In this document: positions 20,177 to 26,448 of the stretch, in pieces | Numbering within the stretch: position 1 is the first letter of the stretch | How the letters are laid out: every line of letters begins with the position of its first letter | Origin: an uncultured Ruminococcus sp. | GTDB lineage: Bacteria > Bacillota > Clostridia > Oscillospirales > Acutalibacteraceae | Direction of reading: 5' to 3' | Assembly (NCBI GenBank): GCA_902774325.1 | Contig: CACYIC010000015.1 | Coordinates: 1-32,436, forward strand | Length of the DNA: 32,436 bases | The notes under the pieces: generated by a model | The model's database searches: none | What the model was told of the DNA's origin: nothing | What the model saw: only the letters and a program-made list of their open reading frames with translations | Translations under genes and position numbers: made by a program

Positions 20177-20205
20177 AAACGTTTGAAATAGGAGAAGCCG
20201 TTCTC
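20177..20205. repeat. Structured intergenic repeat, copy 1 (partial)
   Basis: Starts AAACGTTTGAAATAGGAGAA and contains the GAGAA-GCCG-TTCTC hairpin core shared by copies 2 and 3. The right part (ACCAAACGCACGGCATTAC) is absent here. Confidence 0.8.
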
Positions 20206-20224
20206 CCCGATGTCCCGCACTAAC

Positions 20225-20277
20225 AAAAAATCGGTCGGGCATGAAAGGTTAAAAAAACCAAACCTGTCTACCCGACC
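20225..20277 (-). terminator. Terminator for the convergent glycosyltransferase
   Basis: Stem GGTCGGG (20233-20239) with CCCGACC (20271-20277), inner pairing AGGTT/AACCT, and on the minus strand a T run (20231-20225). The outer stem repeats the one at 20072-20120. No gene lies between this hairpin and 20563. Confidence 0.65.
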
Positions 20278-20280
20278 AAA

Positions 20281-20311
20281 ATTTTCCATTTTCAATTTTC
20301 AATTTTCAATT
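20281..20311. repeat. Heptamer array B (ATTTTCA type)
   Basis: Four phased 7-base units: ATTTTCC, ATTTTCA, ATTTTCA, ATTTTCA, then ATT. Same period as the other arrays but a different unit. Confidence 0.85.
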
Positions 20312-20321
20312 AAAAAAATCC

Positions 20322-20373
20322 AAACGTCCGATATAGGAGAAGCCGTTCTCGACCAAACGCACGGCATTACAAA
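20322..20373. repeat. Structured intergenic repeat, copy 2
   Basis: About 52 bases sharing the hairpin core GAGAA-GCCG-TTCTC and the right arm ACCAAACGCACGGCATTAC with copy 3, 139 bases away. Left arm is CGTCCG here instead of CGTTTG. Read as minus-strand RNA, this change keeps pairing with the right arm by G-U wobble. Confidence 0.85.
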
Positions 20374-20397
20374 ACGGGTGCGGGTGTCCCGCCCGCA

Positions 20398-20432
20398 ATT
20401 ATTCACTATTCATCATTCTTTATTCATTATTC
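20398..20432. repeat. Heptamer array C (ATTATTC type)
   Basis: Five phased 7-base units: ATTATTC, ACTATTC, ATCATTC, TTTATTC, ATTATTC, then a run of seven T. Confidence 0.85.
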
Positions 20433-20460
20433 TTTTTTTCTGAACCCGAAGATATAAGCT

Positions 20461-20513
20461 AAACGTTTGATATAGGAGAAGCCGTTCTCAACCAAACGCA
20501 CGGCATTACAAAT
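20461..20513. repeat. Structured intergenic repeat, copy 3
   Basis: Full-length copy with outer arms CGTTTG/CAAACG and the inner hairpin GAGAA-GCCG-TTCTC. Nearly identical to copy 2 over about 50 bases. Confidence 0.85.
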
Positions 20514-20533
20514 CCGGAGCGAAGCGACCATTA

Positions 20534-20575
20534 ATTATTCATTATTCACTATTCACTATTCTTTATTCATTATTC
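20534..20575. repeat. Heptamer array D, overlapping a gene end
   Basis: Six phased units: ATTATTC, ATTATTC, ACTATTC, ACTATTC, TTTATTC, ATTATTC. The last two units encode, on the minus strand, the final residues (N-N-E-stop) of the glycosyltransferase. Confidence 0.88.
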
Positions 20576-21282
20576 TTCCCTTCCCCGTATCCCGCGTTAC
20601 TGAAGATGGTTTTATATATCCTGACGGAATCGGCTATGGTGCGGAAGTGGGTCGAGCTGTTGCCGTCAATATAGATCGCCTTGATCTTGATCTCCTTGAC
20701 GGGGATATTGTTGCGGGTGACGTCGATCAGCACCTTCATCTCGTATTCGTAGCGGCTGCCCTCGGTCTTGCACAGGATAGGGACGATGTCGTCTGAAAAA
20801 GACCTCAGCCCGCTCTGGGTGTCGTATATCCTCGCGGGCGTCAAGGTGTTGAGGAAAACCCGCGTTATCAGGTTTCCGCTTCGGCTGCGAAAGGGAGTGC
20901 TCCTGTCTAGCCTGCGGCTTCCGATAATAAAGGTGCCCCGGCTGCTCTGCGCGGCGCGGGTGACGGTGTTTATGTCGCTTATTCCGTGCTGTCCGTCGGC
21001 GTCAACGGTCGTCACGACATAAGGCGCCTCGCAGTTGTCGCGGATATATTTTAGTCCTGTCTTGAGCGCTGTGCCCTTGCCCTTGTTGCTTTTGAGGTGG
21101 ACTACGGCATTTGCGCCCGAAAGCTCGCCCGCTTTTCTGAAGATCTCCTGAAACTCCTCGCCGCTTCCGTCGTCGACGATCAGCACGGTGAAGCCGTAAA
21201 GCTTGAGATCCTCAACCACGCCGAGAAGCTTCTCGTCGGGATTGTAAGCGGGTATCAGCGCTATTTTTCCGTTGTGTTTCAT
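20563..21282 (-). CDS. Family 2 glycosyltransferase (DPM1-like)
   Basis: A 239-residue GT-A fold enzyme that would transfer a sugar from a nucleotide-sugar donor, in the manner of dolichol/polyprenyl-phosphate mannosyl- or glucosyltransferases. Visible motifs are LIPAYNPDEKL (9-19), the donor-binding VDDGSG (36-41), the metal-binding DADGQH (94-99) and the acceptor-region QSGLRSFS (about 166-173). There is no C-terminal membrane segment, so it acts as a soluble or peripheral enzyme. ATG 21282 lies eight bases after GGAGG. The C-terminal tail GEGKNNE is partly encoded by heptamer array D. It has its own promoter, 91 bases after a DNA methyltransferase gene. Donor and acceptor cannot be read from sequence. 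Confidence 0.88.
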   Translation of the reverse strand: MKHNGKIALIPAYNPDEKLLGVVEDLKLYGFTVLIVDDGSGEEFQEIFRKAGELSGANAVVHLKSNKGKGTALKTGLKYIRDNCEAPYVVTTVDADGQHGISDINTVTRAAQSSRGTFIIGSRRLDRSTPFRSRSGNLITRVFLNTLTPARIYDTQSGLRSFSDDIVPILCKTEGSRYEYEMKVLIDVTRNNIPVKEIKIKAIYIDGNSSTHFRTIADSVRIYKTIFSNAGYGEGKNNE

Positions 21283-21313
21283 CTGTCATGCCTCCCGATG
21301 CCTATCTGCTTTT

Positions 21314-21342
21314 ATAATACCACAGCTTGAGAGAAAAAACAA
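21314..21342 (-). promoter_or_regulatory. Promoter of the glycosyltransferase gene
   Basis: On the minus strand: TTGTTT (21342-21337), 17 bases, TATTAT (21319-21314), about 30 bases before the start codon. Confidence 0.7.
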
Positions 21343-21373
21343 TATATTATAATGCTTTATGATGCCTTTTCGA

Positions 21374-22312
21374 TCAAGCCTCGCGGCGGTTTTGCTTGCT
21401 TTTCGCGTTGCGTTCAAAAAAGACGCCGTTTTCATAGCCCTGGATGGTTTTGTCGAGCGCGGCGTCCTCGAGCCTCTTTTCAGCCCAGACGCAGTACTGA
21501 GGATTTTGCTCGATCCCGGAGTAATGCCTGCCGAGCTTTTTCGCCGTAACGGAGGTAGAGCCCGAGCCGAGGAAGGGATCAAAGACAAGGTCGCCCTCGT
21601 TTGACGAGGCGAGGATGAGCTTCGCTAGCAGTTTTTCGGGCTTCTGGGTCGGGTGAGCGGTGTTTTCCGCCATCGACCAGTAGGGGATGGAGATATCGTC
21701 CCAGAAGTTGGAGGCGAAGGTGTTGCGGAAGTTGCCCTCCTCGGTTTCCTCCCAGTCCTTCGGCTTGCCGTCGACTCTGTAGGGAGCGACGACCCTTCTG
21801 CGGAGCTTGACCGCCTCGTAGTTGAAGGTATAGGAATCCGAGCAGGTGGCGAACCATATATCCTCCATGCAGTTCTTCCAGTTGCGCTTGCTGCCGCGCC
21901 CCTTTTCCCTCTGCCAGGTGATACGGCTGCGGAGCTTGAAATGCTCCGAGAGCACGTCGCCTATTATCATTCCCGAGCGCCAGTCGCAGCAGACGTAGAC
22001 CGAGCCGTCGGGCTTGAGCAGGGGCTTAATCAGCCTTATCCAGCTCTCGGTGTATTCGCGGTAGCTTTTGTCGCTCCTGTGCGAAAAGCGTCTGCCGCCG
22101 AAATCCTTGGCGAGGTTGTAGGGCGGGTCGGCTATTATCAGATCGGCAAAGCCCTCGGGAAGCAGAGGAGCGACGCTGAAAAAGTCCCCGAGCACGGTTT
22201 TGTCGCGGATATCTCCGATATCGCAGGGAGCCGTCACCGAGACGCATTTTTCAAGGTGCTTCTGTCCTTCGTCAACGCCGATATCCAAGGTCTTATTGCG
22301 CGGAGATTTCAT
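21374..22312 (-). CDS. Solitary beta-class DNA methyltransferase
   Basis: DNA amino-methyltransferase of 312 residues. The catalytic motif IV, ADPPYN (61-66), precedes the AdoMet-binding motif I, FDPFLGSGST (244-253), with the probable target-recognition region between them (about 140-215). That order defines the beta class. DPPY, rather than SPPY, favours N6-adenine over N4-cytosine as target base. Motif X-like AHPTQKPEKL (219-228) is also typical. No restriction endonuclease or specificity gene is near, so it is an orphan methylase or the remnant of a system. ATG 22312 has GGTGAGG close upstream with short spacing. The product looks complete. Recognition sequence unknown. Confidence 0.9.
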   Translation of the reverse strand: MKSPRNKTLDIGVDEGQKHLEKCVSVTAPCDIGDIRDKTVLGDFFSVAPLLPEGFADLIIADPPYNLAKDFGGRRFSHRSDKSYREYTESWIRLIKPLLKPDGSVYVCCDWRSGMIIGDVLSEHFKLRSRITWQREKGRGSKRNWKNCMEDIWFATCSDSYTFNYEAVKLRRRVVAPYRVDGKPKDWEETEEGNFRNTFASNFWDDISIPYWSMAENTAHPTQKPEKLLAKLILASSNEGDLVFDPFLGSGSTSVTAKKLGRHYSGIEQNPQYCVWAEKRLEDAALDKTIQGYENGVFFERNAKSKQNRREA

Positions 22313-22378
22313 GTCCTCACCACTTCCCGTTCAAATGAAACGCCGCATTTTTTTGCCGCGCGGCGTTCCCGTAGATTT

Positions 22379-22407
22379 ATTATAGTCCGTTTTGCGGAAT
22401 TTGACAA
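22379..22407 (-). promoter_or_regulatory. Promoter of the methyltransferase gene
   Basis: On the minus strand: TTGTCA (22407-22402), 17 bases, TATAAT (22384-22379). A small GC hairpin (CGCCGC/GCGGCG, about 22340-22365) followed by TTTC lies in the leader and might attenuate. Confidence 0.85.
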
Positions 22408-22435
22408 GTATTTTGTTACTATTTAAAAGTATTGA

Positions 22436-22459
22436 GCAGCGCCCGGGGAAGGGCGCTGC
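22436..22459 (-). terminator. Terminator of the symporter operon
   Basis: Nine-bp stem GCAGCGCCC (22436-22444) with GGGCGCTGC (22451-22459) and a six-base loop. The minus-strand tail (TCAATACTTTT) is only moderately T-rich. It is 20 bases past the stop. Confidence 0.78.
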
Positions 22460-22478
22460 CTTGTGCTTGAGAAAAATA

Positions 22479-24023
22479 TCAGTCAAGCGAGTTTTTCTGG
22501 GACGCGGGAACCTTCTTTTCGTAGCAGGCGAAGGCGTCCTCAACAAGCTGCTTTTGGGGCTTGGGAGTGAGCAGGCTCACTACCGGAACGATGATCAAGC
22601 CGGCGAGCATGGTGAACGCGCCGCAGTTGATCGGGGACTGGAGGATGGGCGGGAAGATGTTGCGGAAGAAGAGGTTGAGCAGCATTAAGCCCGCGCCGAA
22701 GATGAAGCTTGCCCAGCAGGCTGCCTTTGTGGTCTTTTTCCAGTACAGACCGTAGAGGAAGGGAGCGAGGAACGCGCCCGCGAGAGCTCCCCAGGAAACG
22801 CCCATGAGCTGAGCAATGAATTTAACGCTCTCGTTCTTGCTGCCGTACTGATAGATGGCGATGAGCGCCGAGATCGCGATAAATACCACGATGAAGATCC
22901 TGATGAATACGACCTGCTTTTTGTCGTCCATCTTCTTGACGATATTGCCCTTGATGAGGTCGATGGTAAGGGTCGAGCTGGATGCGATAACAAGCGAGGA
23001 GAGGGTGGACATCGAAGCCGAGAGCACCAGGATAACCACAACCGCTATGAGCAGCGAGGGCAGGTTGGAGAGCATCGTGGGGATGATCGCGTCAAAGCCG
23101 TCCTTGGCTACGTCGACGTTAAAGAGTCTGCCGAAGCCGCCGAGGAAGTAGCAGCCGCCCGCGACTATGATCGCGAAGCCGGTCGAGATGATCGTGCCCT
23201 TCTTGATGTCGCGCTCGTGCTTGATCGCGTAGAACTTCTGAACCATCTGAGGAAGTCCCCAGGTGCCCAGAGAGGTCAGGATGACAACTCCGAGAAGGTT
23301 GAGAGGATCGGGTCCGAAGAAGGAATTGAATACGCCGGGAGTCGCGGACACCTCGGGATCGGAAACGCTCGCGAGCTTGTTGAGCGCCTCCATAAAGCCG
23401 CCCTGGGTGTTGAGCACCGCGACGATGACGGCGACGATTCCTATGAGCATGATGATGCCCTGGATGAAGTCGTTGATAGCCGTCGCCATGTAGCCGCCGG
23501 CGATGACGTAGATTCCCGTGAGCACGGACATCGCGACGATACACCAGACGTAGGGGATTCCGAACGCCATATTGAACAGGCGCGAGAGTCCGTTGTAGAG
23601 CGATGCGGTGTAGGGAATGAGGAAGATGAATACGATGATCGAGGCTCCGATCTTGAGCGCCTTGCTGTCAAAGCGCTTGCCGAAGAATTCGGGCATCGTC
23701 GCCGAATTGAGGTGCTGGGTCATGATCCTCGTGCGTCTGCCGAGCACCGCCCAGGCGAGGAAGGAGCCGACCAGAGCGTTTCCTATACCTATCCAGGTAG
23801 AGGCGATACCGTATTTCCAGCCGAACTGTCCCGCGTAGCCGATGAAGATTACCGCCGAGAAGTAGCTGGTGCCGTAGGCGAAAGCCGTGAGCCAGGGACC
23901 GACGCTTCTGCCGCCGAGCACAAAGCCGTTTACGTCTGTCGCGTTCTTGCGGCAGTAGATGCCGACGCCGACCATGACTCCGAAGAAGAGCACCAGCATG
24001 ATGATTTTGATTGCCATATCCAT
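22479..24023 (-). CDS. Sodium:solute symporter (SSS family)
   Basis: Membrane carrier of 514 residues that uses the Na+ gradient to import a small organic solute. About 13 hydrophobic helices are visible. Family features are the N-terminal GGRSVGPWLTAFAYGTSYFS (about 37-56), the GIYVIAGGYMATAINDFIQG block (about 170-189) and the Na2-site helix SASMSTLSSLVIASSS (about 335-350) with its paired Ser/Thr. Substrate (proline, pantothenate, other) cannot be told from these motifs. ATG 24023 follows AGGGGG. The 127 bases upstream hold hairpins (AGCCCG/CGGGCT, about 24091-24119) but no promoter, so the gene is probably cotranscribed with the ligase gene and therefore under the same T-box. Confidence 0.9.
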   Translation of the reverse strand: MDMAIKIIMLVLFFGVMVGVGIYCRKNATDVNGFVLGGRSVGPWLTAFAYGTSYFSAVIFIGYAGQFGWKYGIASTWIGIGNALVGSFLAWAVLGRRTRIMTQHLNSATMPEFFGKRFDSKALKIGASIIVFIFLIPYTASLYNGLSRLFNMAFGIPYVWCIVAMSVLTGIYVIAGGYMATAINDFIQGIIMLIGIVAVIVAVLNTQGGFMEALNKLASVSDPEVSATPGVFNSFFGPDPLNLLGVVILTSLGTWGLPQMVQKFYAIKHERDIKKGTIISTGFAIIVAGGCYFLGGFGRLFNVDVAKDGFDAIIPTMLSNLPSLLIAVVVILVLSASMSTLSSLVIASSSTLTIDLIKGNIVKKMDDKKQVVFIRIFIVVFIAISALIAIYQYGSKNESVKFIAQLMGVSWGALAGAFLAPFLYGLYWKKTTKAACWASFIFGAGLMLLNLFFRNIFPPILQSPINCGAFTMLAGLIIVPVVSLLTPKPQKQLVEDAFACYEKKVPASQKNSLD

Positions 24024-24150
24024 TTAAGAATACCCCCTGATTTTTTTCAGTGCCGAGGGAGCGGAGCCTTTATCGGAGCAAGCCTGAGCCCGGGCGAAGG
24101 GTCGTCCTTGCGGGCTTATTTCCTTTTGCTCTCCGCCCGCCTGCGGCGGA

Positions 24151-25800
24151 TTAGAGATTTTTTATATCTATCTCGTTTTGCTGGGCTACTACGCTTTCGC
24201 CGCAGTAGATCTTGCGCAAAACGGGTTTTTCGATTTTTCCGGTCGGATTTCTGGGGACCTTAGCGAAGATCACCCTGCGGGGACGCTTGTAGCGCGGAAG
24301 ATCGAGGCAGAATTGGTTGACCTCTTCCTCGGAGAGCGTCATGCCCTCCTTGACCTCGATGATCGCCGCCGCGATCTCGCCCAGACGGGGATCGGGAAGT
24401 CCGATAACGGCGACGTCCTTGATGGCGTTGTTGCTCCTGAGAAAATCCTCGATCTGAACCGGATAGAGGTTTTCGCCGCCGGTGATTATTACGTCCTTCT
24501 TGCGGTCTACCAGATAGATGAAGCCGTCCCTGTCGCGCTCAGCCATATCTCCGGTGTAGAGCCAGCCCTCGCTGTCGAGCACTTCCTCGGTCGCTTTTGC
24601 GTCCTTGTAGTAGCACTTCATGACTCCGGGACCCTTTACCGCGAGCTCGCCTACGCCGTCGGTCACCTCGTTCCTGTTCTCGTCTACGATCTTGACCTCC
24701 CAGCCGTAGCCGGCAACGCCTATCGCGCCGACCTTTTCGGTGTTCTCGACTCCGAGGTGGACGCAGCCGGGACCGATGCTCTCGCTGAGTCCGTAGTTGG
24801 TGTCGTACTGATGGTGCGGGAATATCGCTTTCCAGCGCTTTATCAGAGTGGGAGGCACGGGCTGAGCGCCGATATGCATCAGCCTCCACTGAGAAAGCTC
24901 GAAATTATTGAGGTCTATCCTGCCGCTGTCGATGGCGTCGAGGATATCCTGAGCCCACGGAACCAGCAGCCAGACTATCGTGCAGCGCTCCTCGCTGACG
25001 GTGCGGATTATCCATTCGGGGCTGACGCCGCGCAGCAGCACAGCCTTGCTGCCCGAATAAAGACTTCCGAACCAGTGCATTTTCGCGCCCGTATGATAGA
25101 GCGGCGGGATGCAGAGGAACACGTCGTCGCGGGTCTGACCGTGGTGCGCCTGCTCGACCTTTGCCGAATGCATGAGCGCGCGGTGAGCGTGGAGGATAGC
25201 CTTGGGAAAGCCCGTTGTGCCCGAGGAGAAGTAGATGGCGCCGTTGTCGTCGTCGGTGATGTAAACGCTCGGAGCCTGCGAGGAGCAGTAGGAAATCATC
25301 TCCTCGTAGCTGTCTGCGAAAACGGGGCACTCGGTTCCGACATAGAAGTAGTTTTTGACGCGGGGGAGACGGTCGCAGATCTCCTCGACTCTTCCGATGA
25401 ATTCGGGGCCGAATACAAGGAAGTCGGAGTCCGATTTCTCAACGCAGTATTTGATCTCCTCCGCGGTATAGCGGAAGTTGAGGGGAACGGCGACTCCGCC
25501 CGCCTTGAGGATACCGAAGTAGATCGGCAGCCAGTCGAGGCAGTTCATGAGGAGGATAGCCACCTTTTCGCCCTTCTTGAGTCCGCGCGAGAGCAGGAGG
25601 TTAGCGAAGCGGTTGGCTTTTACGTCAAACTCGCCCCAGGTGAGCTGCTTCCTGAAGGCGCCGCCTCGGGCTGACTCGATAAGCGAATACTCGCGCCAGG
25701 TTACGCGAGGCACGTTCTGTACCTCGGGGTTGATCTCCACCAGCGCGATGTCGTTTTTGAAATAAGTCGCGTTTCGTGTTAATAACTCGGTGATCGGCAT
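24151..25800 (-). CDS. Acyl-CoA synthetase-like AMP-forming ligase under T-box control
   Basis: Class I adenylate-forming enzyme: activates a carboxylic acid with ATP to an acyl-adenylate and then usually forms the CoA thioester. The 549-residue product has the P-loop-like AMP signature IYFSSGTTGFPKAI (about 186-199), NYGLSES (about 319-325), the hinge block YTGDMAERDRDGFIYLVDRK (about 420-439) and the catalytic lysine near PTGKIEKPVLRK (about 516-527). These are complete. The overall look is that of medium/long-chain or aryl acyl-CoA ligases, not of an aminoacyl-tRNA synthetase. ATG 25800 follows AAAGGA by eight bases, downstream of a T-box terminator; longer in-frame codons run into the leader. 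The acid substrate is unknown; the T-box suggests a link to an amino acid. Confidence 0.9.
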   Translation of the reverse strand: MPITELLTRNATYFKNDIALVEINPEVQNVPRVTWREYSLIESARGGAFRKQLTWGEFDVKANRFANLLLSRGLKKGEKVAILLMNCLDWLPIYFGILKAGGVAVPLNFRYTAEEIKYCVEKSDSDFLVFGPEFIGRVEEICDRLPRVKNYFYVGTECPVFADSYEEMISYCSSQAPSVYITDDDNGAIYFSSGTTGFPKAILHAHRALMHSAKVEQAHHGQTRDDVFLCIPPLYHTGAKMHWFGSLYSGSKAVLLRGVSPEWIIRTVSEERCTIVWLLVPWAQDILDAIDSGRIDLNNFELSQWRLMHIGAQPVPPTLIKRWKAIFPHHQYDTNYGLSESIGPGCVHLGVENTEKVGAIGVAGYGWEVKIVDENRNEVTDGVGELAVKGPGVMKCYYKDAKATEEVLDSEGWLYTGDMAERDRDGFIYLVDRKKDVIITGGENLYPVQIEDFLRSNNAIKDVAVIGLPDPRLGEIAAAIIEVKEGMTLSEEEVNQFCLDLPRYKRPRRVIFAKVPRNPTGKIEKPVLRKIYCGESVVAQQNEIDIKNL

Positions 25801-25840
25801 AAGACAAATCCTTTCCAAAATCAATAATAATTGCAATAAA

Positions 25841-26113
25841 GAAAAATAAAAGCCCGACAGCCAAATTGACCGTCGGGGCGAATGATCGCGGTACCACCCG
25901 AATTTACTGCGCTGAACGCAGCCTCTTGCGCGATATAACGGTCGCACCCGTCGCGGTCTACAGGATCAGGGGATCTTTCGGCGCGCGGCTCTCGGGATGT
26001 ATTCAGCTCGGTTCGATCCGTCGCCTCGCATCAAACGGCGACTCTCTGAGGGTATCTTCCCGCCTTACTTCTTCCCGGTCGCTGCCTTTGAGATAAGGTT
26101 CTCTTTATTTCAC
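25841..26113 (-). promoter_or_regulatory. T-box riboswitch leader, probable tyrosine specifier
   Basis: Minus-strand leader with the T-box core GGGTGGTACCGCG (25899-25887) and a following intrinsic terminator (stem CCCGAC/GTCGGG, 25879-25852, then TTTTATTTTT). Stem I is recognisable by AGAGAGTC and a distal hairpin GTCGCC/GGCGAC with apical TGATGCGA (about 26046-26017), and by the lower helix CGGGA/TCCCG. One base before that lower helix the specifier-loop strand reads GAA-UAC-A, placing UAC (Tyr) at 26001-25999. The acceptor-binding UGGU would pair with a tRNA having discriminator A, as tRNA-Tyr does. Uncharged tRNA would allow readthrough into the ligase and symporter genes. T-box identity is certain; the specifier is a reading by hand. 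Confidence 0.95.
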
Positions 26114-26119
26114 TTTAAT

Positions 26120-26148
26120 ACTATCGCACTTTAAAGCGTGTTTGTCAA
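26120..26148 (-). promoter_or_regulatory. Promoter of the T-box operon
   Basis: On the minus strand: TTGACA (26148-26143), 17 bases, GATAGT (26125-26120), with TG one base before the -10. A shifted -10 (TAGTAT) would give 19 bases. Confidence 0.7.
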
Positions 26149-26224
26149 GAGCAAACAATAAATATATAAAAACTTTGTGAATATTGCACGGATATGATAC
26201 AACGAATTTGGTTTAAATCACTAA

Positions 26225-26254
26225 AGCGCTTTGAAACGGCTGCCCGTCAGCGCT
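26225..26254. repeat. Two-step inverted repeat between divergent promoters
   Basis: Outer arms AGCGCT (26225-26230) and AGCGCT (26249-26254), inner arms ACGG/CCGT around CTGC. It lies between the T-box promoter and the nhaC promoter and belongs to neither. The remainder of 26150-26368 is AT-rich and shows nothing else I can name. Confidence 0.45.
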
Positions 26255-26368
26255 CAAAAAGCGGCTTTGCTTTAAAAATTCATCAGACCTTCATCTCGTT
26301 GTTTTCAACAAATCTTTTTCCTTTGATTTGGACAAATCCACAAAAAATAATTAGTTTTGCTTTAAATA

Positions 26369-26397
26369 TTGTCATCAACGTTTTAATATGTTAAAAT
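26369..26397 (+). promoter_or_regulatory. Promoter of the NhaC-type gene
   Basis: TTGTCA (26369-26374), 17 bases, TAAAAT (26392-26397), about 50 bases before the start. The leader is too short for a T-box or other large riboswitch. Confidence 0.8.
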
Positions 26398-26448
26398 GTG
26401 TCTGTTGTTTGTCGAAAAACGACGAAAAAAATGAAAGGGAAGAACAAT

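Noticed and set aside
20210-20443. 77-codon plus-strand frame in the repeat block
   Set aside because: It runs through a terminator, heptamer arrays and repeat copy 2, and has no ribosome site; its residues simply translate the repeats.
24178-25674. 498-codon plus-strand frame opposite the acyl-CoA ligase
   Set aside because: Antisense shadow with the same third-position bias; the minus-strand frame has all family motifs.
26369-26448. T-box or other riboswitch in front of the NhaC-type gene
   Set aside because: The T-box core reads only on the minus strand and faces the ligase; the plus-strand leader is only about 45 bases.
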